Assembly (NCBI GenBank): GCA_029261955.1
Contig: JAJDAI010000299.1
Location: forward strand, 1 to 7,011
DNA from: Deltaproteobacteria bacterium
GTDB taxonomy: Bacteria > Myxococcota_A > UBA796 > UBA9615
Reading direction: 5' to 3'
DNA length: 7,011 nt
In this document: in pieces, positions 1-5,653 of the stretch
Layout: each line of letters starts with the position of its first letter
Position numbering within the stretch: the first letter of the stretch is position 1
Translations under genes and position numbers: made by a program
Notes under the pieces: generated by a model
The model's database searches: none
Seen by the model: only the letters and a program-made list of their open reading frames with translations
What the model was told of the DNA's origin: nothing

Positions 1-965
1 AAGCGTTCCCTCAAGTATCGGCTGAGGATCTCAGTGTGAAGACGCGAGCCGGCAAAGCAGATCGTGGGGATGCCCTGCTTCACCAGCGGCGACGCGAGCC
101 GCAGGGCCTGGGACAGCACGCCCTTGCGGATGCCCAGCTCCTTGTTGATGACGGGCGGGTTGTAGAGCAGGACGGTCTTGGGGCCGGAGGGGGCGCCGTT
201 CTCCTCGGGGCCCACGAGGTGGACGGTCCGCCCCAGCAGCCGCTCGGCGTGCTCCGCCGGGTTGGCGATCGTGGCGCTGCTGCAGATGAACTGGGGGCGT
301 GAGCCGTAGAACTCACACAGGCGCAGCAGCCGCCGGATCACGTTGGCGACGTGGCTGCCGAAGACACCTCGGTAGACGTGCATCTCGTCCACGACGATGT
401 ACTTGAGGTCCTGCAGAACCTTCCGCCACCGCGGGTGGTTGGGGAGGATCCCTGCATGCAGCATGTCGGGGTTCGTCACGATGACGTGGCCCCGCTGGCG
501 GATGGCCGTGCGCGCGTCCGGCGGGGTGTCCCCGTCGTAGGTGTAGGTGCGCACGGGCAGCTCGAGCTTGTCCACGAGGCGCTGGAGGCTGGAGACCTGG
601 TCCTGGCTCAGGGCCTTCGTGGGGAACAGGTAGAACGCGCGCGTCGTGTCGTCCTCGCTGATCGACTGGAGGACCGGCAGGTTGTAGCAAAGCGACTTGC
701 CCGAGGCCGTCGGCGTGACGACGACGACGTCCTGCTCCGCGCGGCTCGCGTCCACGGCCAGCCGCTGGTGCCGGTAGAGCTGCTCCACCCCGATGCCGCG
801 CAGCGCGCCGCTGACCTTCGGGGACAGCCAGTCCGGGAAGTCCTCGTAGCGAGGGGGCTTGCTGGGGATGTCGCGGCGAGCCGTCACGCAGTCAGCGGTG
901 GGCGGCTTGCCCACCAGCGTGTGGATCACCTGCTCGAGGTTCTGGTGGCGGGGGATGTCGGGCAC
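1..965 (-). CDS. DEAD/DEAH-box superfamily 2 helicase, YprA/MrfA-like (N-terminal part; runs off the window)
   Basis: ATP-driven nucleic-acid helicase or translocase; only 321 N-terminal residues are inside the window. Reading leftward I see LYRHQ (residues 63-67) in the position of an adenine-contacting motif. Next come motif I TPTASGKS (84-91, Walker lysine K90), motif Ia FPTKALSQDQ (114-123), YDGDTP (143-148) and TNPDML (164-169). Motif II is DEMH (193-196) and motif III is SSAT (229-232). The sequence then enters the second RecA domain with CFAGSR (303-308) and is cut. TASGKS, YDGDTP, TNPDML and DEMH together are characteristic of the family of Bacillus MrfA (YprA, mitomycin repair) and yeast Hrq1, whose members usually continue into a C-terminal DUF1998 region. 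The start is GTG at 965: an in-frame TAG lies three codons upstream at 974-972, and AGGAG sits just before the GTG, though only 3 bases away. It is divergent from the hydrolase. A role in DNA repair is inferred from the family. The helicase class is secure; the exact subfamily is less so. Confidence 0.9.
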   Translation of the reverse strand, partial: MPDIPRHQNLEQVIHTLVGKPPTADCVTARRDIPSKPPRYEDFPDWLSPKVSGALRGIGVEQLYRHQRLAVDASRAEQDVVVVTPTASGKSLCYNLPVLQSISEDDTTRAFYLFPTKALSQDQVSSLQRLVDKLELPVRTYTYDGDTPPDARTAIRQRGHVIVTNPDMLHAGILPNHPRWRKVLQDLKYIVVDEMHVYRGVFGSHVANVIRRLLRLCEFYGSRPQFICSSATIANPAEHAERLLGRTVHLVGPEENGAPSGPKTVLLYNPPVINKELGIRKGVLSQALRLASPLVKQGIPTICFAGSRLHTEILSRYLRER

Positions 966-989
966 GCGCTCCTACCGTTCGACGAGTAG

Positions 990-1010
990 GGGGTCCGCGG
1001 GGCGGTCCCC
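990..1010. promoter_or_regulatory. Inverted repeat in the divergent helicase/hydrolase intergenic region
   Basis: Two 9-base arms, GGGGTCCGC and GCGGTCCCC, flank a GGG centre. They pair except for one T-T mismatch. The element lies in the 90-base gap between the divergent helicase and hydrolase starts. A weak -10-like TACATT follows at 1018-1023, so a bound protein could affect either promoter. It could equally be a GC-rich coincidence, and I recognise no known operator. Confidence 0.35.
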
Positions 1011-1055
1011 TGTCCGCTACATTGCGCGGCAACCTCGGACCGAAGCTACCTGAAC

Positions 1056-1955
1056 ATGTGTTCCATGTCGACATCCCCGTCCCTGCAGCAGGGCTTCGTG
1101 CAAACCGACGACGGCGTCCAGCTCTACTGGAAGCGGATCGGTGAGGGCGGGCCCGCGCTGGTCTGCTGCAACGGCGTCGGCGTATCGACCTTCTTCTGGA
1201 AGTACCTGATCCGGCACTTCGCGCCCGAGCGCAGCGTCATCGTCTGGGACTACCGCGGCCACGGGCGCTCCTCCGCGCCGGGCCCGAGGGATCGCGTCGA
1301 CATCCCGCGCATGGCCTTGGACCTCGGCTGCCTGTTGAACGAGCTGGAGGTCGAGGAGGCCGTGCTGCTCGGCCACTCCATGGGCAGCCAGGTCATCCTG
1401 GAGCGCTACCGCCAGCGCCCCGAGGGCATCGTTGGCCTGGTCTCGGTGCTGGGCACCTTCGGCCACCCGCTCGACACCTTCGGCGACCTCACCTTCTCGC
1501 GGCAGATCTTCGACCTCGTCCTGCACGTCGCGGACGCCGTGCCCAACGCCTTCGACCTCTTCTCGAAGCTCACGCTCGCGACGCCGCTGGCCTACGACCT
1601 GAGCCGCGTGCTGAAGCTGGTGGATGGCGGTCGCATGTCGCGGCACGACCTGCGGCAGTACACGCACCACCTCACGGGCATGGGCTTCCCGCTCTTCTTC
1701 CGCTTCTTGGCGGAGCTGGGCGAGCACGGCGCCGGCGACATCCTGCCCCGCATCGCGGTGCCGACCCTCGTCGTGGCGGCGGAGTTCGACGGCTTCACGC
1801 CCTACCGGCTCGCGGAGTCGATGGCGGCGGCCATCTCGGGCTCCGAGTACCTGCTCCTGCGCGGCGCGAGCCACGCGGGCATCGTGGAGCAGCCCGAGGC
1901 GATCCACGCGGCGATCGCGAAGTGGCTGGAGGCGGAGCTCCAGCTGAGCGCCTGA
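1056..1955 (+). CDS. Alpha/beta hydrolase-fold protein
   Basis: A 299-residue, probably cytoplasmic hydrolase of the alpha/beta fold (esterase, lipase, epoxide hydrolase or C-C hydrolase type); the substrate cannot be read from sequence. The nucleophile elbow is GHSMGS with Ser108. The acid is probably Asp245 in AEFDGFTP, and the base is His273 in GASHAG. All three are in the expected order and spacing. The oxyanion-hole strand is LVCCNGVG (35-42), where many relatives have HG, and WDYRGHGRS (64-72) is the typical loop after strand 4. Residues about 134-230 form the helical cap that sets specificity. There is no signal peptide. ATG 1056 is chosen as the first start, but the Shine-Dalgarno sequence is poor and ATG 1065 is a possible alternative. 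The gene stands alone: it is divergent from the helicase and convergent with the TPR lipoprotein, with stop codons one base apart. The fold and triad are clear; the function is open. Confidence 0.9.
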   Translation: MCSMSTSPSLQQGFVQTDDGVQLYWKRIGEGGPALVCCNGVGVSTFFWKYLIRHFAPERSVIVWDYRGHGRSSAPGPRDRVDIPRMALDLGCLLNELEVEEAVLLGHSMGSQVILERYRQRPEGIVGLVSVLGTFGHPLDTFGDLTFSRQIFDLVLHVADAVPNAFDLFSKLTLATPLAYDLSRVLKLVDGGRMSRHDLRQYTHHLTGMGFPLFFRFLAELGEHGAGDILPRIAVPTLVVAAEFDGFTPYRLAESMAAAISGSEYLLLRGASHAGIVEQPEAIHAAIAKWLEAELQLSA

Positions 1956-1956
1956 C

Positions 1957-2721
1957 TCAGGGCGTGGCGGGTGCCTTGGCCGCCGCAGGCTTCGCGGTCC
2001 GCGCCCGCGTGATCGCGTCCTTCAGGCCCGCGTGATCGGGGTGGGCCTCCAGCAGCGGCTCCAGCGTCGCGATGGCCTGGTCCGGCCGACCGCTGAGCAG
2101 GATGACCTCGGCGCCCTGCACCGTCAGCTCCACGTTGTCGGCGTGCTGGCGCAGGCCCCGGGTCACGGCCGCGCGGGCCGGCCCCGGACGATCCAGAGCC
2201 GAATAGACGCGCGAGAGCTCGATCCACAGCTCCGGGGTGGTGGGCGGCACGCGCAGCGCGCGCTCCAGCAGGCTCGCGGAGTCGAGCAGGCGGCCCTCCT
2301 CCTTGCGCAACGCAGCGAGCGTCACGAGGTGCGCCGTACCGTCCGTCGCCGGGTCCAGCAGGCCCTTGGCGCGCTGGAGCAGGGCGCCGGCGAATTGGGC
2401 CTCCCCTGCCCCGCGCAGGATCTCGGCGACCCCGGAGACGACATCGGGTCGGTGGTCGGTGATCGCCTGGTTCCCGAGGGTGCGCGACGCGTCCACCAGC
2501 GCGGTGGCTGCGGCAGCTCGGGCCTCCCCGCTGGGCAGCGCGCCGGCCTGCTCGCGCAGCGAGGCCAGGGCGGCGAGGAAGGGATCCGGGGCCGGCGTCG
2601 GCTCGGCGGCGACCGTCGGTGTGGCCGCGGGCGCGGGGGCCTCGGCGGGCTTGTCACCGCAGGTGCAGCCGACGAGCAAGGCGGCGAGGGCGGCCGAAGC
2701 CAGGTTGGTCAATGGCTTCAC
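1957..2721 (-). CDS. TPR-repeat lipoprotein
   Basis: A 254-residue predicted lipoprotein. The N-terminus is a lipoprotein signal peptide: MKPL, then a hydrophobic Ala/Leu stretch to residue 17, then lipobox LVGC with Cys19 as the lipidation site. A Pro/Ala-rich linker (about 24-46) follows. A helical domain then carries degenerate tetratricopeptide repeats: about 130-160, 163-195 (PELWIELSRVYSALDRPGPA) and 196-230 (AEVILLSGRPDQAIATLEPL). TPRs are protein-binding scaffolds, so it probably assists a complex on the periplasmic side of a membrane. The start is GTG 2721, which overlaps the stop of the upstream START-like gene as GTGA and is preceded by GGAGA. This implies translational coupling, and it puts the signal peptide at the very N-terminus. 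The frame is open further upstream, but that extension only shadows the START-like gene and would bury the signal peptide. The C-terminus is an Ala/Lys/Pro tail. The partner and pathway are unknown. Confidence 0.85.
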   Translation of the reverse strand: MKPLTNLASAALAALLVGCTCGDKPAEAPAPAATPTVAAEPTPAPDPFLAALASLREQAGALPSGEARAAAATALVDASRTLGNQAITDHRPDVVSGVAEILRGAGEAQFAGALLQRAKGLLDPATDGTAHLVTLAALRKEEGRLLDSASLLERALRVPPTTPELWIELSRVYSALDRPGPARAAVTRGLRQHADNVELTVQGAEVILLSGRPDQAIATLEPLLEAHPDHAGLKDAITRARTAKPAAAKAPATP

Positions 2722-3152
2722 GAGGTCTCCGCCCACAAGGCTTCGGCGCGCTCCTTGAAAGCGCGCAAGGTCTCCGGGAGCGTCTGGCCCACGAGCCGGT
2801 TCACGATCGAGCCGGGCACGAAGACGCCGACTCCCACGTCGATTCGGTAGGTGGCGCGCGTCCCGAGCTCGACCGACTCGAGCACCCAGCCGCCTTCGTT
2901 CCGCTGGAACATGCCTTCGACGAGCGTCCAGCTGAGGCCGGTCGGCGGCGTCGCCGAGAGCCGCAGCCGGTACTCGATTCGCTTCACCAGGTGCAGAACG
3001 AAGTCCACGTCGACGACGTGGCCATCGACGCTCACGACGCTCACGTGCTTCATGTCGGTGAGGAAGTCGGGGTAGCGCTCGTAGTCGGTGACGACCGACA
3101 AGAAGAACTCCCGCGGCACCTCGATCACGATGCTCTGTTCGGCACCCGCCAT
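2718..3152 (-). CDS. SRPBCC/START-like protein (COQ10 or polyketide cyclase/dehydrase type)
   Basis: A 144-residue protein that by itself makes one START-like (SRPBCC) domain, a helix-grip fold with a deep hydrophobic ligand pocket. The opening beta strand EQSIVIEVPREFFLSVVTDY, then ERYPDFLTDMKHVSVV (26-41), is the signature seen in COQ10 and polyketide-cyclase-like members. Alternating strands follow (VDVDFVLHLVKRIEYRLRLS, GGWVLESVEL, ATYRIDVGVGVF). A long C-terminal helix (about 115-142, LVGQTLPETLRAFKERAEAL) closes the pocket. There is no signal peptide, so it is cytoplasmic or associated with the inner face of the membrane. ATG 3152 has AGGAGG five bases upstream. It is the first gene of a two-gene operon with the TPR lipoprotein (GTGA overlap). 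COQ10 relatives bind quinones or other lipids; binding of a lipid here is inference, and no ligand can be named. Confidence 0.85.
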   Translation of the reverse strand: MAGAEQSIVIEVPREFFLSVVTDYERYPDFLTDMKHVSVVSVDGHVVDVDFVLHLVKRIEYRLRLSATPPTGLSWTLVEGMFQRNEGGWVLESVELGTRATYRIDVGVGVFVPGSIVNRLVGQTLPETLRAFKERAEALWAETS

Positions 3153-3208
3153 CCCAGCCTCCTGGCCGCGGCATGGTACCAGAGCCGATCCGCTGCGCCG
3201 TCCCCTGC

Positions 3209-3237
3209 TTGTGGCCTCCCTCGCGAGCCCGTATCGT
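3209..3237 (+). promoter_or_regulatory. Candidate promoter for the acyltransferase-SDR operon
   Basis: TTGTGG (3209-3214) and TATCGT (3232-3237) are separated by exactly 17 bases and lie just upstream of the acyltransferase. The -35 matches the sigma-70 consensus at only about half its positions; the -10 matches at four of six. The predicted start, near 3244, would leave a leader of about 20 bases. This is a plausible guess from spacing, not a strong match. Confidence 0.35.
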
Positions 3238-3260
3238 CAGCGCCTGAACGCAGGGAGGCC
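3213..3260. promoter_or_regulatory. 9-bp inverted repeat whose right arm holds the acyltransferase Shine-Dalgarno sequence
   Basis: GGCCTCCCT (3213-3221) and AGGGAGGCC (3252-3260) are perfect reverse complements with a 30-base spacer. The right arm contains AGGGAGG, the ribosome-binding site of the acyltransferase at 3263. If transcription starts left of 3213, the left arm could mask that site in the mRNA. If it starts at the promoter suggested for 3209-3237, the left arm is not transcribed, and the repeat could act only as DNA or be chance. Confidence 0.4.
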
Positions 3261-3262
3261 CC

Positions 3263-4114
3263 ATGGGCAGCATCTGGGACCGGTTGGATCGCTTCCTGCT
3301 CGACGACGAGATGCGGTCGATCCTCGAGCGGCTCCCGAACAAGGTGAACGAGTTCGGCTACGACGCCTGGGGGCTGCACCCCCCGACGGCGGTGCGATCG
3401 CTCGCCATCACGCGCTTCCTCTACCGCCACTACTTCCGCACCGACGCCAACGGGATGGAGAACATCCCGAGCGGCCGCGTGCTGCTGATCGCCAACCACG
3501 GCGGGCAGTTCCCCATGGATGGCCTGGTCGCTGGCACCGGCGCGGTGCTCGAAGCGGACCCGCCGCGGATCGTGCGCGCCATGGTGGAGCGCTGGGTGCC
3601 CACCCTGCCCTTCGCGAGCACCCTCTTCGCGCGCTGCGGCCAGATCGTGGGCAACCGCGAGGACTGCCGGAAGCTCCTGGAGAACGAGGAGTGCGTGCTC
3701 GTCTTTCCCGAGGGCGTCCGCGGCTCGGGAAAGACCATCTGGCACCGCTACGAGCTGCAGCGTTTCGGCCTCGGCTTCATGCGGCTGGCGCTGGAGACCG
3801 GCGCCCCCATCGTGCCCGTGGGCATCGTCGGCTCCGAGGAGAGCATCCCCAGCGTCTACGACATGAAGGCGATCGCCCGCCTGATCGGGGCCCCCTACCT
3901 GCCCGTGCCGGCGACGCTCCCCCTCCTCGGCCCCCTGTCCTTCCTGCCCCTGCCCACGAAGTTCGTGCTGCACTTCGGTGAACCGATGCACTTCGAGGGC
4001 GACCCGGACGCGAGTGACGCCGAGGTCTCCGACAAGGTGGAGCAGGTCAAGGACGCCATGAGGGACCTCATCGAACGCGGGCTGAAGAAGCGCCGCGGGA
4101 TCTTCGCCCGATGA
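3263..4114 (+). CDS. Lysophospholipid acyltransferase-family protein (PlsC-like)
   Basis: A 283-residue acyltransferase of the LPLAT/PlsC superfamily, which moves an acyl chain from acyl-CoA or acyl-ACP to a glycerol-type or other hydroxyl acceptor at the cytoplasmic membrane. Motif 1 is NHGGQFPMDG: catalytic His79 is followed by Asp86, six residues between rather than the four of classical PlsC. This spacing resembles the NHxGxxPxDG form, like the MGAT/TMEM68 branch. Motif 3 is FPEGVRGSGKTIW (148-160). Motif 4 is APIVPVGIVGSEES (181-194), preceded by FGLGFMRLALETG. A proline- and leucine-rich segment (about 212-232) may lie on the membrane; I see no clear transmembrane helix. ATG 3263 has AGGGAGG four bases upstream. 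The stop overlaps the SDR start as ATGA, so the two are probably translated together. The acceptor lipid is unknown. Family confidence is high, specificity low. Confidence 0.88.
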   Translation: MGSIWDRLDRFLLDDEMRSILERLPNKVNEFGYDAWGLHPPTAVRSLAITRFLYRHYFRTDANGMENIPSGRVLLIANHGGQFPMDGLVAGTGAVLEADPPRIVRAMVERWVPTLPFASTLFARCGQIVGNREDCRKLLENEECVLVFPEGVRGSGKTIWHRYELQRFGLGFMRLALETGAPIVPVGIVGSEESIPSVYDMKAIARLIGAPYLPVPATLPLLGPLSFLPLPTKFVLHFGEPMHFEGDPDASDAEVSDKVEQVKDAMRDLIERGLKKRRGIFAR

Positions 4115-5082
4115 GCCGCCGCCCTGACGAGAGCAAGCAGCCGGTCGTGATCACCGGCGTCTGCGGCGGGGTCGGCCGCGTGCTGCTGCGCCAGCTGCTG
4201 GCGGAGACGAAGCACCCGGTCATCGGCCTGGACAAGCGCAACTGGGTGCTCGACCGCCCCGACCGCTTCGACTTCCGCCGCGTCGACCTGCGCCGCGGTG
4301 GGGCCGAGGACGTGTTCCGCACCGTGAAGCCGCACGCCGTCGTGCACCTGGCCTTCGTGTCGGACCAGACCGTGTCCCGCGACCGGCGCCACGTGATCAA
4401 CGTGCAAGGCACCCAGCGGGTGCTCGAGTGGTGCCTGCGCTACGGCGTGAAGAAGGTCGTGCTGCTCTCACGCGCGTCTGTCTATGGCGCCCGGCCGGAC
4501 AACCCCTCGAAGATCTCCGAGGACATGCCGCTCAAGCTCGGCGCGGCCTACGCGGAGTTGAGCGACCTCGTCGAGTTCGACCACCTCTGCCGCAGCTGGA
4601 TGTGGGAGCACCGCAAGCTCGAGGTGGTGCTGCTCCGCCCGGTGCACATCGTGGGGCCCAACATCCGCGAGGGCATGCTCTACCGCTACCTGCAGGGCGA
4701 CCCCGTGCTCCGGGCGCTGGGCTTCGACCCGATGATGCAGCTGATCCACGAGGAGGACGTCATCCAGGCGATCCGCCTCGGCCTCAAGCGCGACGCGCGC
4801 GGCATCTACAACGTGGCGGGGGCCGGCGAGCTGCCTCTGTCCGCCGTGCTCCGCGCGCTCGGCCGACGGGCGATCCCGATTCCGCACCCCGCCCTGGCGC
4901 TGCTCGATCGAGCGGCCTTCGCGGTGGGGCTGTCGAAGCTGCCGAGCCATGCGGTCGACTTCCTGCGCTTCGGATGCGTGGTGGACGGGAGCCGGATCCG
5001 CGACGAGCTGGGCTACGAGCCCCGCTTCGATCTGCGACGAACGCTGGACGCGATTCCGGCGGCCCCCTCGATCCTCGAGTAG
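4111..5082 (+). CDS. Extended SDR (NAD-dependent epimerase/dehydratase-like) with a degenerate active site
   Basis: A 323-residue Rossmann-fold protein of the extended short-chain dehydrogenase/reductase class. The nucleotide-binding loop is ITGVCGGVGR (14-23, GxxGxxG). The acidic residue after strand 2 is Asp41 (GLDKRN). AVVHLAF (76-82) and NVQGTQRVLE (97-106) are usual extended-SDR landmarks, and RPVHIVGPNI (176-185) marks the substrate side. The active site is odd. Aligning SRASVYG (120-126) with the GalE-type SSATVYG puts Arg121 where the catalytic Ser normally is. Tyr147 is followed four residues later by Ser151, where YxxxK requires Lys. Only the Tyr remains. It may therefore bind NAD(P) without standard redox catalysis, or use different chemistry. 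Its start overlaps the acyltransferase stop (ATGA) with no strong Shine-Dalgarno sequence of its own, consistent with coupling and a joint job on the same lipid. I infer a partner role; the substrate is unknown. Confidence 0.85.
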   Translation: MSRRPDESKQPVVITGVCGGVGRVLLRQLLAETKHPVIGLDKRNWVLDRPDRFDFRRVDLRRGGAEDVFRTVKPHAVVHLAFVSDQTVSRDRRHVINVQGTQRVLEWCLRYGVKKVVLLSRASVYGARPDNPSKISEDMPLKLGAAYAELSDLVEFDHLCRSWMWEHRKLEVVLLRPVHIVGPNIREGMLYRYLQGDPVLRALGFDPMMQLIHEEDVIQAIRLGLKRDARGIYNVAGAGELPLSAVLRALGRRAIPIPHPALALLDRAAFAVGLSKLPSHAVDFLRFGCVVDGSRIRDELGYEPRFDLRRTLDAIPAAPSILE

Positions 5083-5085
5083 GTC

Positions 5086-5102
5086 GAGCCCGGCGCGGGC
5101 TC
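5086..5102 (+). terminator. Candidate hairpin terminator after the SDR gene
   Basis: Arms GAGCCCG and CGGGCTC form a perfect 7-bp stem with a 3-base GCG loop, starting only 3 bases after the SDR stop codon. There is no following T-run, so intrinsic termination is uncertain. It may instead protect the 3' end of the message. Confidence 0.45.
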
Positions 5103-5277
5103 CCTCGATTCCCCTGGTAGTCCCGAGCCGAGGTCGGCGCACGCGCGTCGTGCGAGCTCCGCCCTACGGTAGAGATCGCGCTCGCCGCCAGCATGGCGCC
5201 CGAGCCGCGCCCAGGCCCAGCCGGCGCCGAAGGCGGCGGGTCGAGGGGCGATCTCCCTCCGACGTGATCGCGGAACT

Positions 5278-5298
5278 CCCTGATTGCAGGGTGCAATC
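5278..5298. promoter_or_regulatory. Two overlapping, mutually exclusive hairpins
   Basis: CCCTG-ATTG-CAGGG (5278-5291) and GATTGCA-GGG-TGCAATC (5282-5298) are both perfect inverted repeats. They share bases, so only one can form in RNA at a time. The second also reads as a 17-base palindromic site with 7-bp arms, fitting a dimeric DNA-binding protein. No leader peptide or nearby gene start supports attenuation, so an operator is the simpler reading. Confidence 0.35.
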
Positions 5299-5350
5299 TT
5301 GCTGTGACGGCCGGGGGTGATCGCGCCCCGCAAAGGGCCATCCAGCCCTG

Positions 5351-5359
5351 TTATCCACA
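5351..5359 (+). promoter_or_regulatory. Consensus DnaA box
   Basis: TTATCCACA is an exact match to the high-affinity DnaA-binding 9-mer. A chance exact match in a GC-rich window of this size is unlikely. I see only one perfect box, and no dnaA, dnaN, rnpA or rpmH next to it, so an origin is not supported by this window alone. It could be a DnaA-regulated promoter site or a titration site. Confidence 0.5.
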
Positions 5360-5571
5360 ACTTGTCCCCATCCCTGCGCAGGTGCGTGCATTTCCCATGA
5401 CGCCGCCGCACTCGCCCTATGTTCGATCGGGCAGAAGGACACCCGAAGAACCACCTACGTGTATGTCGTATCTCGATAACTGCCTGATAGATAAGGCTAC
5501 TCGCAGGACGCAAGCAAACTCCCAGAGGCAAGTGAAGAGGCCGGATCGCGTGTCAGCAGGATGCTTGTAGG

Positions 5572-5600
5572 TTGACAGAAATTACCACCACCCCTAGCGT
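5572..5600 (+). promoter_or_regulatory. Candidate sigma-70-type promoter of the MraZ-ParB fusion gene
   Basis: A perfect -35 TTGACA (5572-5577) is followed after exactly 17 bases by TAGCGT (5595-5600), a weak -10 that keeps the outer TA and final T. The predicted start is near 5607, giving a leader of about 47 bases before the ATG at 5654. It lies in the AT-richer part of the gap, which supports it. Confidence 0.6.
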
Positions 5601-5606
5601 GCCCTT

Positions 5607-5653
5607 GAGACCGACGGGCAGTTGACTGCCCACAGGTCCAGTCGGAGACCGAC
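5607..5653 (+). promoter_or_regulatory. Structured leader: 16-bp palindrome between 9-bp direct repeats
   Basis: GAGACCGAC occurs at 5607-5615 and again at 5645-5653, directly before the ATG. Between them is the palindrome GGGCAGTTGACTGCCC (5616-5631), with 7-bp perfect arms and a TG centre. The second repeat is part of a further inverted repeat, GTCGG-AGA-CCGAC (5641-5653), which encloses the Shine-Dalgarno GGAGA. The palindrome lies just downstream of the predicted transcription start, a classic place for an operator bound by the gene's own product. It could also act as RNA structure. Confidence 0.5.

Larger units (their letters stand above)
5083..5653. other. 571-base non-coding gap between the SDR and the MraZ-ParB fusion gene
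   Basis: I find no convincing gene here on either strand. The left half remains GC-rich. By hand count, bases 5461-5520 are about 47% GC, clearly lower than the flanking genes. It holds several small inverted repeats (5086-5102, 5138-5154 with arms CGCACG/CGTGCG, 5278-5298, 5616-5631), a consensus DnaA box (5351-5359), three GATA tetramers in 5475-5493, and a candidate promoter (5572-5600). The density suggests a long regulatory region rather than spacer, but an undetected small RNA is also possible. Confidence 0.6.

Noticed and set aside
351..989. 212-codon plus-strand frame over the helicase gene
   Set aside because: The minus strand here carries ordered helicase motifs I, Ia, II and III, so the plus-strand frame is a shadow.
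1017..1907. 296-codon minus-strand frame opposite the hydrolase
   Set aside because: Low-complexity Arg/Glu/Val/Ala-rich product with no motifs; the plus strand encodes a complete catalytic triad.
2722..3342. N-terminal extension of the TPR lipoprotein frame up to 3342
   Set aside because: It overlaps the whole START-like gene, is Arg-rich and featureless, and would put the lipoprotein signal peptide in the middle of the protein; GTG 2721 with GGAGA fits much better.
5100..5250. Possible tRNA or structured RNA in the GC-rich part of the gap
   Set aside because: Only short hairpins are seen; there is no cloverleaf, T-loop or CCA-end pattern.
5013..5531. 172-codon minus-strand frame over the gap and SDR end
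   Set aside because: No ribosome-binding site or domain, and composition typical of chance frames.
5463..5570. 35-codon plus-strand ORF in the gap, and a longer 5304-5570 version
   Set aside because: No Shine-Dalgarno sequence, no recognisable sequence, and it ends before the promoter of the next gene.
5340..5653. A replication origin (DnaA box plus AT-richer DNA plus ParB-like gene)
   Set aside because: Only one perfect DnaA box, no clear unwinding element, and none of the usual origin-linked genes in the window.
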